A DNA stretch of 64,000 nt from NCBI GenBank assembly GCA_964036315.1, contig OZ038480.1:9549703-9613702 (forward strand), written 5' to 3'. A model generated the notes under the pieces. It was given only the letters and a program-made list of their open reading frames with translations, was not told the DNA's origin and did not search any database. Below are positions 1 to 10,055 of this stretch, piece by piece (within the stretch, counting starts at the first letter, position 1; the number at the start of each line of letters is the position of its first letter). Both the position numbers and the translations under genes were made by a program. The DNA is from Acanthosepion esculentum (lineage: Eukaryota; Mollusca; Cephalopoda; Sepiida; Sepiidae).

Positions 1-329
1 CACTGAATTTTTATCTATATCATTGAATCGGTGCTCCCTCAAGGATTTAAACTTTAGACCTCAAGTAGTAGTTGTAGATACGCTAAATATCTATCACTGT
101 TAGTTTGTTATAAAAACACTCCCATGAGTGCTCAGGATCGCCTCGTCAGTGATGTTATGACTTGGAGTCATGGCAAGTTTCGGGTCTTCCAACATCATAC
201 TTGCTCGCCCAAGAGACCCTACCGAAACAGTACTATTCCGGCAGGCGATCCTGAAACAAAAAAGAAAATACGCGAAGCACGCAACAAATGGGCTCCGCCA
301 ATAAATGACACTGCTGACCAATCACCACC

Positions 330-1000
330 GACTTACGTCACTTCCTCCTCAGCTAAGACGATACAAAAAAAAAGACTCTACGGCGAGCTCGTCTTTTTCC
401 TTCGTCTTAGTTTGATCACGCGGATCGTCCTTCATCTTCAACGAACAGTCTGACATAACAGGTAAGTAAAAACAAGAAAAGTTTCCTTTCATATCAGCGT
501 TGCCTTTAGATGTAATAAGAAGGATTTTGCTTACGTCCTCGTCAAACTGTTGCCATTCGCTGTGACACGTCGCCGGAGGCCATTTGATCTGCTTACGGAT
601 TACAATGCTTGGGGTTGTTTGGTCGATTGCTTGGAGGGACTGGGCACTGTGGTGTGAGTCCCGGCCCTGCACCTCCTTCGTCTCACCAGGGGCTAAACCT
701 GTGCTTTGCGTTGGACCTCCCTTATCCATGCATTTCATCCGAGCCTGGTGTATTTTAAGGCCACGCGGATTCTTACATTCTTTCCCGCAGTCGCAAATCA
801 CAATCGAAGTCCTTTTATCGAGCATAAGTGTCGGTATCGAAATATCCGTCCTAACGGGAATCTCATTCTCCCCCAATCTCGGGATTACCTGGGGGTATGT
901 ATCGTTGCGTGCTGTCGTGGCAAATTTGGGATTATTCCTGATGGAATGTACATACTGAACTAAATATTCTGACAAAATGGTCTGTTTTCTGTACCGCTCG
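330..1000 (-). pseudogene. R2-like LINE, N-terminal zinc-finger fragment
   Basis: The minus strand carries a 208-residue open frame (975 to 349). Around residues 59-81 it has a Cys-rich finger with the core CDCGKECKNPRGLKIHQ followed by ARMKC, spaced as in the DNA-binding finger upstream of the reverse transcriptase in R2-like non-LTR elements. Further on it reads KWPPATCHSEWQQFDEDV, a stretch I associate with the same LINE ORFs in invertebrates. The recognisable part ends near 470; the remaining residues to the stop do not match the family to my eye, and no reverse transcriptase follows. This is therefore a 5' fragment. Two reverse-transcriptase relics of what looks like the same class lie at 16-18.8 kb. 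Confidence 0.6.
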
Positions 1001-1055
1001 AGTAAGTACTTGAAACTTATCGCTACCCGATACTTTCACAAGAGGCAGATCAGGC

Positions 1056-1277
1056 CTAAAATGGATCGCTGGTGCCATATCTGGACAAGAATTGCTCAGT
1101 CTTCAATTTCCGCTCTTGATAGCGCCTAAGCCCTCTACAACTCTTTTTCCACTGATGAAATGTTGCAAGTCCCTCGCTATTCTGTCGTTGTTTCCATGGA
1201 AAGCGTTCGGACGATCTCCATACCTCACTTCCATCGGTTATAACCATCACGGCTAAGAGCCACCAAACCACGCACAT
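1056..1277 (-). other. unassigned 73-residue open frame upstream of the R2-like finger
   Basis: An open frame on the same strand and just 5' of the zinc-finger fragment. I recognise no domain. It could be 5' sequence of the same LINE or chance; its position is the only reason to list it. Confidence 0.15.
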
Positions 1278-1445
1278 TGTAGCAAACCGCCATCACTCCT
1301 TTCGTCTCCTATTGGTGAGATGAATGTTTCACTCGAATAGCTTATTCTCACGAACCGCTGCTTTGTGGAACTGACTCTCAAGAAGATACTTCCTTGACCA
1401 CGACAATCTTGCCCACTTCAAGTCTAGGTTCAACAGTTATCTTCC

Positions 1446-1460
1446 CCATATATACCTATA

Positions 1461-1493
<33 letters not shown>

Positions 1494-1495
1494 GC
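1446..1495. repeat. (AT)n microsatellite
   Basis: Alternating TA with two short interruptions, followed by a GC-richer patch (GCGGCACGTGCCG, itself palindromic). Confidence 0.9.
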
Positions 1496-1584
1496 GGCAC
1501 GTGCCGTCGGTAATTACTCAAAGTAAGCAGCTTGCCTGTCGTTTTGAATGAAATGTGCATGAAATAAGGATTGCTGCCTAAATA

Positions 1585-1600
1585 CACACACCACACACAT

Positions 1601-1632
<32 letters not shown>

Positions 1633-1700
1633 GAGTAAACCTAAAGAGCCAGATAAGCTAGGTAGGTTTGTCTGGCTCTTTAGGTTTACTTAGATTTGCT
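1585..1700. repeat. CA/TA microsatellite plus perfect 19-bp-arm hairpin
   Basis: A (CA)n-(TA)n tract runs to about 1632. It is followed by an inverted repeat with perfect arms GTAAACCTAAAGAGCCAGA and its complement (about 1635-1691) around a 17-base loop. The arms would form a stable hairpin on either strand. No coding content. Confidence 0.85.
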
Positions 1701-1933
1701 CTACTTCGTGTATTGAGCACTTTGCTTAGTTACTTTTGCTTACTCGTGTTGGAGGTTTTTTTCTTTGGACTCTGAGCTTGGATTCTGGACGATTGTTTTC
1801 GCCTCAATTACATGTTCTTAGTTCTTTCTTTTTTTATCCCTTATTTTTCCTTGGGCATTGGTTTGTTCATTTACGAGCCAAAATATCTAAGGTTTTTCCG
1901 GGCGAGTATAAGTTCTTATATTTATAAGATTAT

Positions 1934-1935
<2 letters not shown>

Positions 1936-2008
<73 letters not shown>

Positions 2009-2150
2009 GACATTTTTTATATGTTTAACGTTCTTTCTATAGATACAAGTATTTAAGTAAATGCTCTGTTTAAATAACAGTATTAAATAACATTTACCGG
2101 CCCGAATGTCCGAGAAACTTTCATAGAAAATTTTCGTTCTCCCACATGAA
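1936..2150 (-). mobile_element. tRNA-headed SINE, 3' part with (AT)n tail
   Basis: Reading the minus strand from 2150, the sequence passes a B-box-like patch, then GAACGAAAATTTTC, CTCGGACATTCGGGCCGG, a TAAATGTTATTTAATACTG segment, and ends in a (TA)n tract (1936-2004). The same order is seen at 48.9-49.1 kb (minus, with a full A box) and 51.13-51.35 kb (plus). The AT microsatellite is thus the tail of a SINE copy rather than an independent tract. Confidence 0.65.
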
Positions 2151-2217
2151 TCGAACCTGTATCCTATACGGAGAACGAAAATTTCCTATGAAAATTTCTC
2201 GGACATTCAGGCCGGTC
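2099..2217. repeat. SINE-derived foldback
   Basis: Arms of about 46 bp start CCGGCCCGAATGTCCGAGAA on the left and end CTCGGACATTCAGGCCGG on the right, around a loop holding the SINE B-box region (ATCGAACCTGTATCC). The right arm is an inverted second copy of the SINE body. Confidence 0.85.
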
Positions 2218-2257
2218 AAAAATGTCTTTAACATAAATTATCGGACTCTGCCCAATT

Positions 2258-2359
<102 letters not shown>

Positions 2360-2399
2360 GGGTGAGCATTGAAGTCACCACCCAGAGGTGACAATCAGT

Positions 2400-3150
2400 T
2401 TCATGCGAAATGCAATTGTCAGGCCATGATTGTTTTTAGCCTGAAACCGACTGTCACCTATCAAAGTAGGCACTACTTTGATATTTGTATACGCTCTATC
2501 CCTGGTATTAAGCACACTTAAAACTATATTTAATCAAGAAATGTCAGCCATTTTGACCGTATTCTGGGAATAAAGTTGTATTCAATAAAAGGAGGTGTTT
2601 TCGTTTTTCTCAGATTTTATTTTAATATACTTTAGCGTTATATTTGGAATTTGATTATTTTATTGTCATGTGTTGTGAGGTCATATTTTTAATTTTACAT
2701 TTTATCACGAATTTTTTCAAATAGTCTTTTTATAAAAATATTTAATATTCTTATTTCTGAATTGAGTGGTAATTGTGTAATGGTACGCTATTTTGAATAA
2801 TTACTGATTCTAATTTTTTTAAAAATATTTTGCAGTTTATATTGTATACTATTTGTTTTTATTTGATAATCTCTCGACGGTTGAATGGAAGATTTCTGTT
2901 TTATTGTAATGTTTCTTAGCATTAAGAGTTTTTAAGGAGCAAAGTATAGATTACATGTTATTATCTTTTATTAGAAATACAATTGCAAATACAATCTACT
3001 AATATGCATTACATTTCATATACAATATATAAGTTATTACTTTATTTATTACAATAAGATTAAAAGGTTTTAACCTTTTATAAGATATTTAAGCTTCTTT
3101 GTTTATTTTCATCTGTCAATAGATCATGTATATTTAAGTCTTTCCCTTTT
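2400..3150. other. AT-rich stretch, no feature seen
   Basis: Strongly AT-rich, no long open frame, no tandem period and no recognisable transposon sequence. Confidence 0.5.
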
Positions 3151-3246
3151 GCATAACCTTTTTTTAATTTTTGTTTTTATTTCCTTTGTTTTCTGGTGTG
3201 TACACATTTTTTTCCGGGTCCCGTCCAGAGACCTAAGGTTGGAAAT
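3150..3246 (-). mobile_element. 3' end of a dispersed retroposon (GTGTACACA family)
   Basis: Contains the family signature (on plus) TTTTATTTCCTTTG, GGTGTGTACACATTT and GGGTCCCG, then GAGACCTAAGGTTGGAAAT. The same block occurs at 3.75, 4.05, 16.9 and (18 bp only) 38.89 kb, always abutting an (AAT)n/(TTA)n tract or its remnant. Confidence 0.6.
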
Positions 3247-3478
3247 AGACAGCTATTATATCACTAGAAGCTAGTCACTGGATCTAACCAACGTCTTTAT
3301 CCAGTGGGCCATGTGTCCTTGTGAATATGGCAATGAAGATGAGGATATTATGATTATTTACCGAATAATGTAAATAATCATAATACCTCATCTCAGAGAT
3401 ATAGACGGCCATTATATCACTAGAAGCTAGTCACTTGATCTAACCAACGTCTTTATCCACTGGGGCCATGTGTCCTCA
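3247..3478. repeat. 1.5 units of the 157-bp SINE-satellite family
   Basis: Two copies spaced about 155 bp of the unit containing ATATCACTAGAAGCTAGTCA, CTTTATCCA(C/G)TGG and CCATGTGTCC. Read on the minus strand this gives GGCCCAGTGGATAAAGGCG, an A-box-like tRNA head. The large array of the same unit is at 8.4-9.6 kb. Confidence 0.8.
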
Positions 3479-3744
3479 ATTATTATTAATGGTTAATCGT
3501 TATTCATTCTTTTTGCTCCACAATTGATTGCGCTCAATATTATTGTCAAATATCCACTTCACTTCTTTGAGGTTACTTAAGTACCACATCTAAAAATGAT
3601 AAGAAATGCAGTGAAAATCGACTTTTTTTAATAGAGTCGCTTAATAATAATCGTATCTTCTGCATATAACGAAATAAAACAGAATGATCATCTTGGTAAA
3701 GTCTAAATTATATTTGTTTTACTCGTTTATTCTATAACCCATGT

Positions 3745-3870
3745 TGCTATTATTATTATTATTATTATCTTTTTTATTTCTTTTGATTTCTGGTGTGTAC
3801 ACATTTCTTTCCGGGTCCCGCCCAGAGACCTAAGGTTGGAAATGGCATCATGACATTTCCACTGACAAAA
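3745..3870 (-). mobile_element. GTGTACACA-family retroposon 3' end with (TTA)n tail
   Basis: The (TTA)n tract on the left is the 3' tail of a minus-strand copy. The body reads ATTTCTGGTGTGTACACA, then CCGGGTCCCGCCCAGAGACC and GGTTGGAAATGGCATCATGA. It is nearly identical to the copy at 4.02-4.17 kb. Confidence 0.65.
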
Positions 3871-4020
3871 AAAAATTACATAGATAAAGCCCTTTCTAAG
3901 GTGTGGGATGTACTCGTGATAATAACTTTTTTTGTATTTCATTAAGGCATGGGCTTCCAGGGATCCCTTCAATTAGTCTACTGGAATTTTTTCCAACCAA
4001 TCCGAGGGCTCCAACTACAA

Positions 4021-4074
<54 letters not shown>

Positions 4075-4172
4075 GTTTTTATTTCCTTTGATTTCCTGTG
4101 TGTACACATTTCTTTCCGGGTCCCGCCCAGAGACCTAAGGTTGGAAATGGCATCATGACACTTTCCATTGAC
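4021..4172 (-). mobile_element. GTGTACACA-family retroposon 3' end with 54-bp (TTA)n tail
   Basis: A pure (TTA)n tract (4021-4074) abuts the same ~120-bp body as at 3.75 kb. Low-complexity open frames here (poly-I, poly-Y) come from the microsatellite and are not genes. Confidence 0.7.
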
Positions 4173-4278
4173 AAAAAGAAAAAGAAAACAAACAAAAAAC
4201 GCATATTTTACATAGATAAAGACCATCGTAAAAAGTGGACTGTACTTGTGAGAACACATTTTTGTATTTCTTTGAAGA

Positions 4279-4545
4279 TTTATGTTTTGCGTAACATTTT
4301 TTTAATTTTTTTTTAATAGCTATTATTCATTTGATTAAAATCGAATAATTTATTTTTTTTATTATTTATATAAAATAAGAAAGTAAAGGCTTACTCTGAT
4401 TATAAGTAACTGTACTTTGTGAAGAAGGCCAAAGTCGCTGAAAGTGCTTGGAGAAACTTATCTTTTGATTAATTTTCTGGTTTTGGGCAGATTGATATAT
4501 AGATACATTCAAGTGAATTCCAATATGTATATTTATTTTATACTT
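4279..4545. repeat. left copy of a 267-bp direct duplication
   Basis: Matches 5179-5444 at an offset of about 900 bp, from TATGTTTTGCGTAAC to the TATTTATTTTATACTT end, with scattered substitutions. Both copies hold the block AAAGTCGCTGAAAGTGCTTGG, preceded by GTGAAGA(A/T)GG, reminiscent of a worn hammerhead core. Confidence 0.85.
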
Positions 4546-4729
4546 TTATACATTTATATGCGTATATTTCGGCAGCATGTTTTCATTGAGACATGTTTCG
4601 TTGAAAAATTTAGATATGTTCTGTCTACTTATTTTGGATAGAATCCTTTCATATTCACGGATAAGCTTTATGGTATTATTATTGAAGGACGAGGGAAAAT
4701 CGCCGTGTTGCTAAATATTTCGTTTATTT

Positions 4730-4775
4730 CTGAGTACTTTCGACATAGCACAATGACATCATCAGGGTATTGTTT
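4730..4775 (-). ncRNA. degenerate hammerhead-like motif
   Basis: On the minus strand CTGATGA (4765-4759) is followed by an imperfect 5-bp stem (GTCAT/ATGTC, loop of 6), then GAAA (4741-4738) and AGTACUC, which supplies an A-U-closed stem III and a UC cleavage dinucleotide. I cannot find a convincing stem I, so this is probably a decayed ribozyme rather than an active one. Confidence 0.3.
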
Positions 4776-4854
4776 ATTGCAGTATAAATATTGAAATATA
4801 AAATATGAAACAGACTGTCATCTCTAAGTGTTGAGTTCAATGTTCCCTTTTATA

Positions 4855-4857
<3 letters not shown>

Positions 4858-4911
<54 letters not shown>
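4858..4911. repeat. (TA)n microsatellite
   Basis: 54 bp of alternating TA followed by a pyrimidine-rich stretch. Confidence 0.95.
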
Positions 4912-4915
<4 letters not shown>

Positions 4916-5061
4916 CCTATCTTTCCATTCCCTCTCTAAATTTCGACCATATCTTTCATTCTCCTCCCCCCTCTATCACCTTACCTCAACTTCAAACTAC
5001 CCCTCAAAAGTGTATAAAAATAATACGCAAATTTAAAACCATTTTTTCTCCCTTGGAAATG

Positions 5062-5113
5062 TGATCTGATGAACCAGGTAAAACGACTTACCTGGGGAAA
5101 TAAATTATAATCA
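5062..5113 (+). ncRNA. candidate hammerhead ribozyme, one core mismatch
   Basis: CTGATGA at 5066-5072; an 8-bp perfect stem II (CCAGGTAA / TTACCTGG, loop AACGAC); GAAA at 5097-5100; a 3-bp stem III (ATA / TAT with a 3-base loop); cleavage dinucleotide TA at 5108-5109; stem I TGAT / ATCA of 4 bp. The pair normally G-C next to CTGATGA is A73/G96, which would weaken it. It lies between the two copies of the 267-bp direct duplication. Confidence 0.4.
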
Positions 5114-5178
5114 ATAGATCCTTAAGGTTGTCTGTTTTCTTTTTAAATTGAATTAATATATACATATGTATATATAAA

Positions 5179-5444
5179 ATTATGTTTTGCGTAACTTTTT
5201 TTAAATTTTTGTTTATAGCTATTATGCATTTGATTAAAATCGAATAATTTAATTTGTTTATTATTTATATAAAATAAGAAAGTAAAGGCTTACTCTGATT
5301 ATAAGTAACTCTAGTTTGTGAAGATGGTCAAAGTCGCTGAAAGTGCTTGGAGAAACTTACCTTTTGATTAAATCTCTGGTTTTGGGCAGATAGATATATA
5401 GATACATTCAAGTGAATTCTAATATGTATATTTATTTTATACTT
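5179..5444. repeat. right copy of the 267-bp direct duplication
   Basis: See 4279-4545. Together the two copies flank about 630 bp that contain two hammerhead-like motifs and an AT tract, an arrangement like terminal direct repeats around a short insert. Confidence 0.85.
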
Positions 5445-5518
5445 AAAAATGGAGGTCTGTGTTTATTAGCCTTGTAAACTAGTTATCATAATGCGTAACT
5501 TTTATTTTTTCTTCGAAA

Positions 5519-6420
5519 TCACCCCAAGCAGATAGTCAGGCCGGTAAGATCCAAGGGTTAGTGGGTGTGAATGAATTAGAAAACAGAAGAATTATTGAAG
5601 AGAATAGAACAATAGAAGACAATATCTAAGGATTGACATTGCATTTAAGTTTTTGAAGGCCAAGACTGAGTGGAAAGTAAGAAGACGGCAGACAATTCCG
5701 CAAGCGATAAATGCGAGAAAAGAAACTATTAGCATAGAACTTACGGTTACATCTAGCTAATTCAACAGTAAATTGTTGAAACCTTGCCGCCAGTCTAGTA
5801 CTATGCTTACATTCATAAAGCTAGGCTACGATAGCAAAAATTACCTGAAAGCATTTATAAAAAAAAGACAGGGAAGCAACTTTACGGCGATGGGAAAGTG
5901 AATGAAACCGAGAAGCTAGGTCAGGACCAATAATATTACTGATTCGTCATTTGATTCCTTCAAGAATCTCTAAATAGAAATCAGATGCACTGGACTATAT
6001 GTGGCAGCAATATTAAAGACATGGACGAATGGTAGACGTATAGATATGTTAGAATGGATTCCGGAAAGAAAAATTGTCTCGTACGACACAATGAACCAAC
6101 TTTCTTAGCAGCAAACCTAGCAATGGATACTATATAGTCTTTCCCCTTCATGTTAGCCGATAATGTTAGCTCGAAGAGACACAATGAATCACTCTCCTGG
6201 GGGTTAGCGTCAGTCATTGGAAAAAGATCTTTCAGATGATTAGTAGAGGCGTTCATGTTAACAAGCCATGCTTTGCCCCAGTTAACAACTGTATGTAGGT
6301 CATTTATGAGATTAGCCGCCAGTTTGACCCTATCGATCTGCTCAGATTTATTATCGAAACAAGAGTAAATGGTTGTGTCATCGACGTAGATACCAATCGG
6401 GGACATTTTACCTTTACTCC
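5519..6420 (-). pseudogene. Jockey/CR1-type LINE, RT C-terminal half and 3' end
   Basis: Minus-strand translation gives GIYVDDTTIYSCFDNKSEQ (motif C, with V for the usual A in ADD), then VVNWGKAWLVNMNAS, LFELTLSANMK, and an AAKKVGSLCRTRQFFFPESI segment. The order is that of the better copy at 39.4-40.7 kb. Several frame breaks are needed beyond about 5980. The 3' end CACCCCAAGCA matches, in reverse, the 3' end at 62.39 kb. Confidence 0.8.
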
Positions 6421-6469
6421 GAATAAATGCATTTCTCCCTGTAATACACGTTAAATGAGTAGGAGACAA

Positions 6470-7010
6470 AAACTACAGGCGCATATATTTATATCTATCT
6501 ATGTTCCTATCTGTCTCGCTGTCTATATTATTCTCTATCTCACATAATGGACAGCAGACATTTTTCCACTCGCATCAATTTCTTGAAAACTGTTTATCTA
6601 CTTAAGGCTTGAATTCATTTATTTTTATTCCTTAGCAAGTTAGAAATGTAAGATTAACTTTTTGCTCTTTCGAGCGACTTTCTTTGTAAACAGCGAAATT
6701 CAACCTTTATCTGTAAGCAAGTAAGAAAAGCAAAAACAGAAGAATTGAATACCTCAATTATATTTACGGTTTACAACTTAGTTTCACACATAAATCAAAC
6801 ACTGAACAAATATATCCAATCTATTTAGTCATTGCACTGATAAACACATGGAAAACATAGAAACTAGATTCTTGTCGAATCTCTTTTTTTTCCGTTCCAA
6901 ATATTAATTAGACAGATTTATGCTGTTATAAAGAATTACATATAAACTGCAGTCTGTATATATTTAAATCTTCCGTTACATACATATATTTATTTTAAGC
7001 TATTTATTAA
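6470..7010. other. AT-rich spacer, nothing recognised
   Basis: Short TATC-like runs near 6490-6540 only. Confidence 0.5.
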
Positions 7011-7069
7011 GGGTGAGAATTTTATTGAAACTTGCCTGGATTTTTATTCTTGCGTACAATCGGTTTAAC

Positions 7070-7205
7070 TGCAGGACGACGTTGACGAATAAGCTTGCAA
7101 AGTGGATTCCCCATGAACTTACGAAAAAAGGACGTTTACTAACATTTAAACGACTTATTAGTAGGGGGTACCAGCTAGCCACAATTTCAAGGGCTATTTC
7201 GTGTT
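7070..7205 (+). pseudogene. mariner transposase relic
   Basis: Plus-strand frame from 7013 includes NKLAKWIPHELTKKGRL. The WIPHELT core corresponds to the conserved WVPHEL linker block of mariner (IS630/Tc1-mariner) transposases, between the N-terminal DNA-binding part and the DDD catalytic core. Only this block and a following KRLISRG stretch are recognisable; no catalytic residues and no terminal repeats are seen. Confidence 0.5.
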
Positions 7206-7974
7206 AGGAAGAATAATACGCTTTAGCCTTCCAATAACCGGACACCGATACTAATATCGGCATTAGTGTAGCCACTGATACACTAACACCGAATGAGGAT
7301 ACAGAAAGACGAAATACGGGACCGTACCCAACAAGACATTTAATAATGCAAACAAATTATATACACATATTAAAAAGGTTTACATGTCCAAAACACAAGA
7401 TTGTTCATATAGTCCAAAGGACTGACGGTGTTTAATGAGAACAGAGAAATGCCATACCAACTTTAGGGCCGTTGACTGTCCATAGATGAGTTAACAGGAC
7501 TTACTTCTTTCTCCACACTAGGCTGGGTACCAGCAGACCAATTTCCACGTGTGTGGACTCCGGTCGACGCAAGTAAAAAAAAAAGGGCATAGCTTCCTAA
7601 AAACGGAAGTGACGAAAGGGAAGAAGGGACAGGAGAGTTCTCGTCTCTAAGGGGCTGAACTTCCGTTAGCCCAACATACAGACTGATTATTTTTCTTCTT
7701 GCTGTCGACCGGTTCTTTTGCTGCAATGCAACGACTGTTCAGATGCCATACAAAAATACGATCATGAAGGCATGAAGGGAAGTTATATGTGATATATTCT
7801 CTAGAATCATTTAAAGTATCGAAATATCTCTCATAAAATTAATCAAATGAAAATGAAATCATTGTTTTAGGATAAAATGCACAATTTAACTGATATTTGA
7901 CGTGAGTCATAGAAAGCCAGTGAATAGATTTTAATGGTTCACTTCCTATTTATCACTTGGATTATTTACATCTT
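7206..7974. other. unassigned; one 87-residue minus-strand open frame
   Basis: The minus frame 7726-7463 has no domain I recognise. A small imperfect hairpin (TTAGTGTA ... TACACTAA) sits at about 7264-7287. It may be part of an unrecognised transposon; base composition is less AT-rich than its surroundings. Confidence 0.3.
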
Positions 7975-8398
7975 ACCATATTCAGAACGTTTCGGCCGTT
8001 GTACGCTCCGGACTCATTCAAGTGACTGGAATTCCGAACCAAAACTTTATTTCGTCAAGCGGGGTAGATTGTTCTACATTCACATGCCATGCCTTTAATA
8101 TCTGTCTATATCTCTGAGATGAAGTATTATGATTGCTTACATTACTTACATTATTCGAAGTGTTATCCGCATCTTCACTGCCATATTCACAACGTTTCGG
8201 CCGTTTTACGCTGCGGCTTCTTCACATGATTCGAATTTCGAACTGTACCCTTTATTTCGTCCACCGTGGTAGAGTGTCCTAGCTAAACATGCCATGCCTC
8301 TTCGGGATGACTCAGTTACTTTCCTTTGGCTTAACTCTCCAAGTTTGGCTTCACCACTGTTGTAGCCTGGTATTGGACTCACAAGTCTTTTGAGTGTA
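7975..8398 (-). mobile_element. dispersed SINE/foldback family, two partial copies
   Basis: Contains, on the minus strand, the family core TGAAGAAGCCGCAGCG and CGGCCGAAACGTTGTG (8230-8190), plus a second earlier piece at 7980-8040. It is followed by the part shared with the 56.4-kb foldback (CTCCAAGTTTGG, CACCACTGTTGTAG, CTGGTATTGGACTCAC). It runs straight into the 157-bp satellite. Confidence 0.75.
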
Positions 8399-9612
8399 AT
8401 CACTGGATCTAACCAACGCCTTTATCCACTGGGCCATGTGTCCTTGTGAATATGGCAATGAAGACGAGGATATCAGTCCGAATAATGTAAATAATGTAAA
8501 TAATCATATCTCATTTCAGAGATATAGACAGCCATTACATCACTAGAAGCTAGTCACTGGATCTAACTAACGCCTTTATCCATTGGGCCATGTGTCCTTG
8601 TGAATATGGCAATGAAGATGAGGATAACAGTCCGAATAATGTAAATAATGTAAATAATCATAATACCGCATCTCAGAGATATAGACAGCCATTATATCAC
8701 TAGAACCTAGTCCCTGGATCTAACCAACGCCTTTATCCACTGGGCCATGTGTCCTTGTGAATATGGCAATGAAGATGAGGATAACAGTCCATATAATGAA
8801 AATAATGTAAATAATCATAATACCTCATCTCTGAGATATAGACAGCCATTATATCACTAGAACCTAGTCCCTGGATCTAACCAACGCCTTTATCCACTGG
8901 GCCATGTGTCCTTGTGAATATGGCAATGAAGATGAGGATAACAGTCCAAATAATGAAAATAATGTAAATAATCATAATACCTCATCTCTGAGATATAGAC
9001 AGCCATTATATCACTAGAATCTAGTCACTGGATCTAACCAACGCCTTTATCCACTGGGCCATGTGTCCTTGTGAATATGGCAATGAAGATGAGGATAACA
9101 GTCCGAATAATGTAAATAATGTAAATAATCATAATACCTCATCTCAGAGATATAGACAGCCATTATATCACTAGAACCTAGTCCCTGGATCTAACCAACG
9201 CCTTTATCCACTGGGCCATGTGTCCTTGTGAATATGGCAATGAAGATGAGGATAACAGTCCAAATAATGAAAATAATGTAAATAATCATAATACCTCATC
9301 TCAGAGATATAGACAGCCATTATATCACTAGAACCTAGTCACTGGATCTAACCAACGCCTTTATCCACTGGGCCATGTGTCCTTGTGAATATGGCAATGA
9401 AGATGAGGATAACAGTCCGAATAATGTAAATAATGTAAATAATCATAATACCTCATCTCAGAGATATAGACAGCCATTATATCACTAGAACCTAGTCACT
9501 GGATCTAACCAACGCCTTTATCCACTGGGCCATGTGTCCTTGTGAATATGGCAATGAAGACGAGGATAACAGTCTGAATAATGTAAATAATGTAAATAAT
9601 CATAATATCTCA
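8396..9612. repeat. 157-bp satellite, about 7.7 units
   Basis: The anchor GCCATT(A)TATCACTAGAA recurs at 8531, 8688, 8845, 9002, 9159, 9316 and 9473, exactly 157 bp apart. Each unit holds the reverse complement of a tRNA-like A box (GGCCCAGTGGATAAAGGCG) and the block GATGAGGATAACAGTCCGAA. Units fall into two subtypes: those with CTAGTCCCTGG carry CC(A/T)(A/T)ATAATGAAAATAATG, those with CTAGTCACTGG carry CCGAATAATGTAAATAATG, so the array was amplified from more than one variant. Confidence 0.95.
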
Positions 9613-9985
9613 TGCAAATCAGATGTGGTAAATTCACGCAAATCTGTGAAAAGAGTTAACAGATAATGCCATATGTATATTTATGTTAATAATTATTTAA
9701 AGGTGTCAGATCTACACAATTAGTTGGCCATATGTCTAGTATTGAGTCATTATTACGTGACCTCGGTTGGACCTACAAATGGATAATGTTATACGGTTCT
9801 GAAGCCAAAGCCGCCGGAAATATATATATTTATATATTGTTTAAAATCGCTCTATTTGTAGGGAAATAGTTCATATCAGAGATATTATCATCTGAATGGA
9901 TACACAGTGTAAGCATAGGAATCAATACTGCATCGTGACTGGCAGTTTCACGCCTTAATGCGATATTCATACCAAAACCGTCTGA

Positions 9986-10055
<70 letters not shown>

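Noticed and set aside
124..453. 109-residue plus open frame
   Set aside because: Overlaps and opposes the tail of the R2-like frame; no domain; a shadow frame is more likely.
8396..9612. CRISPR-like regular array
   Set aside because: Units are 157 bp and repeated throughout, with no unique spacers; the context is a eukaryotic satellite.
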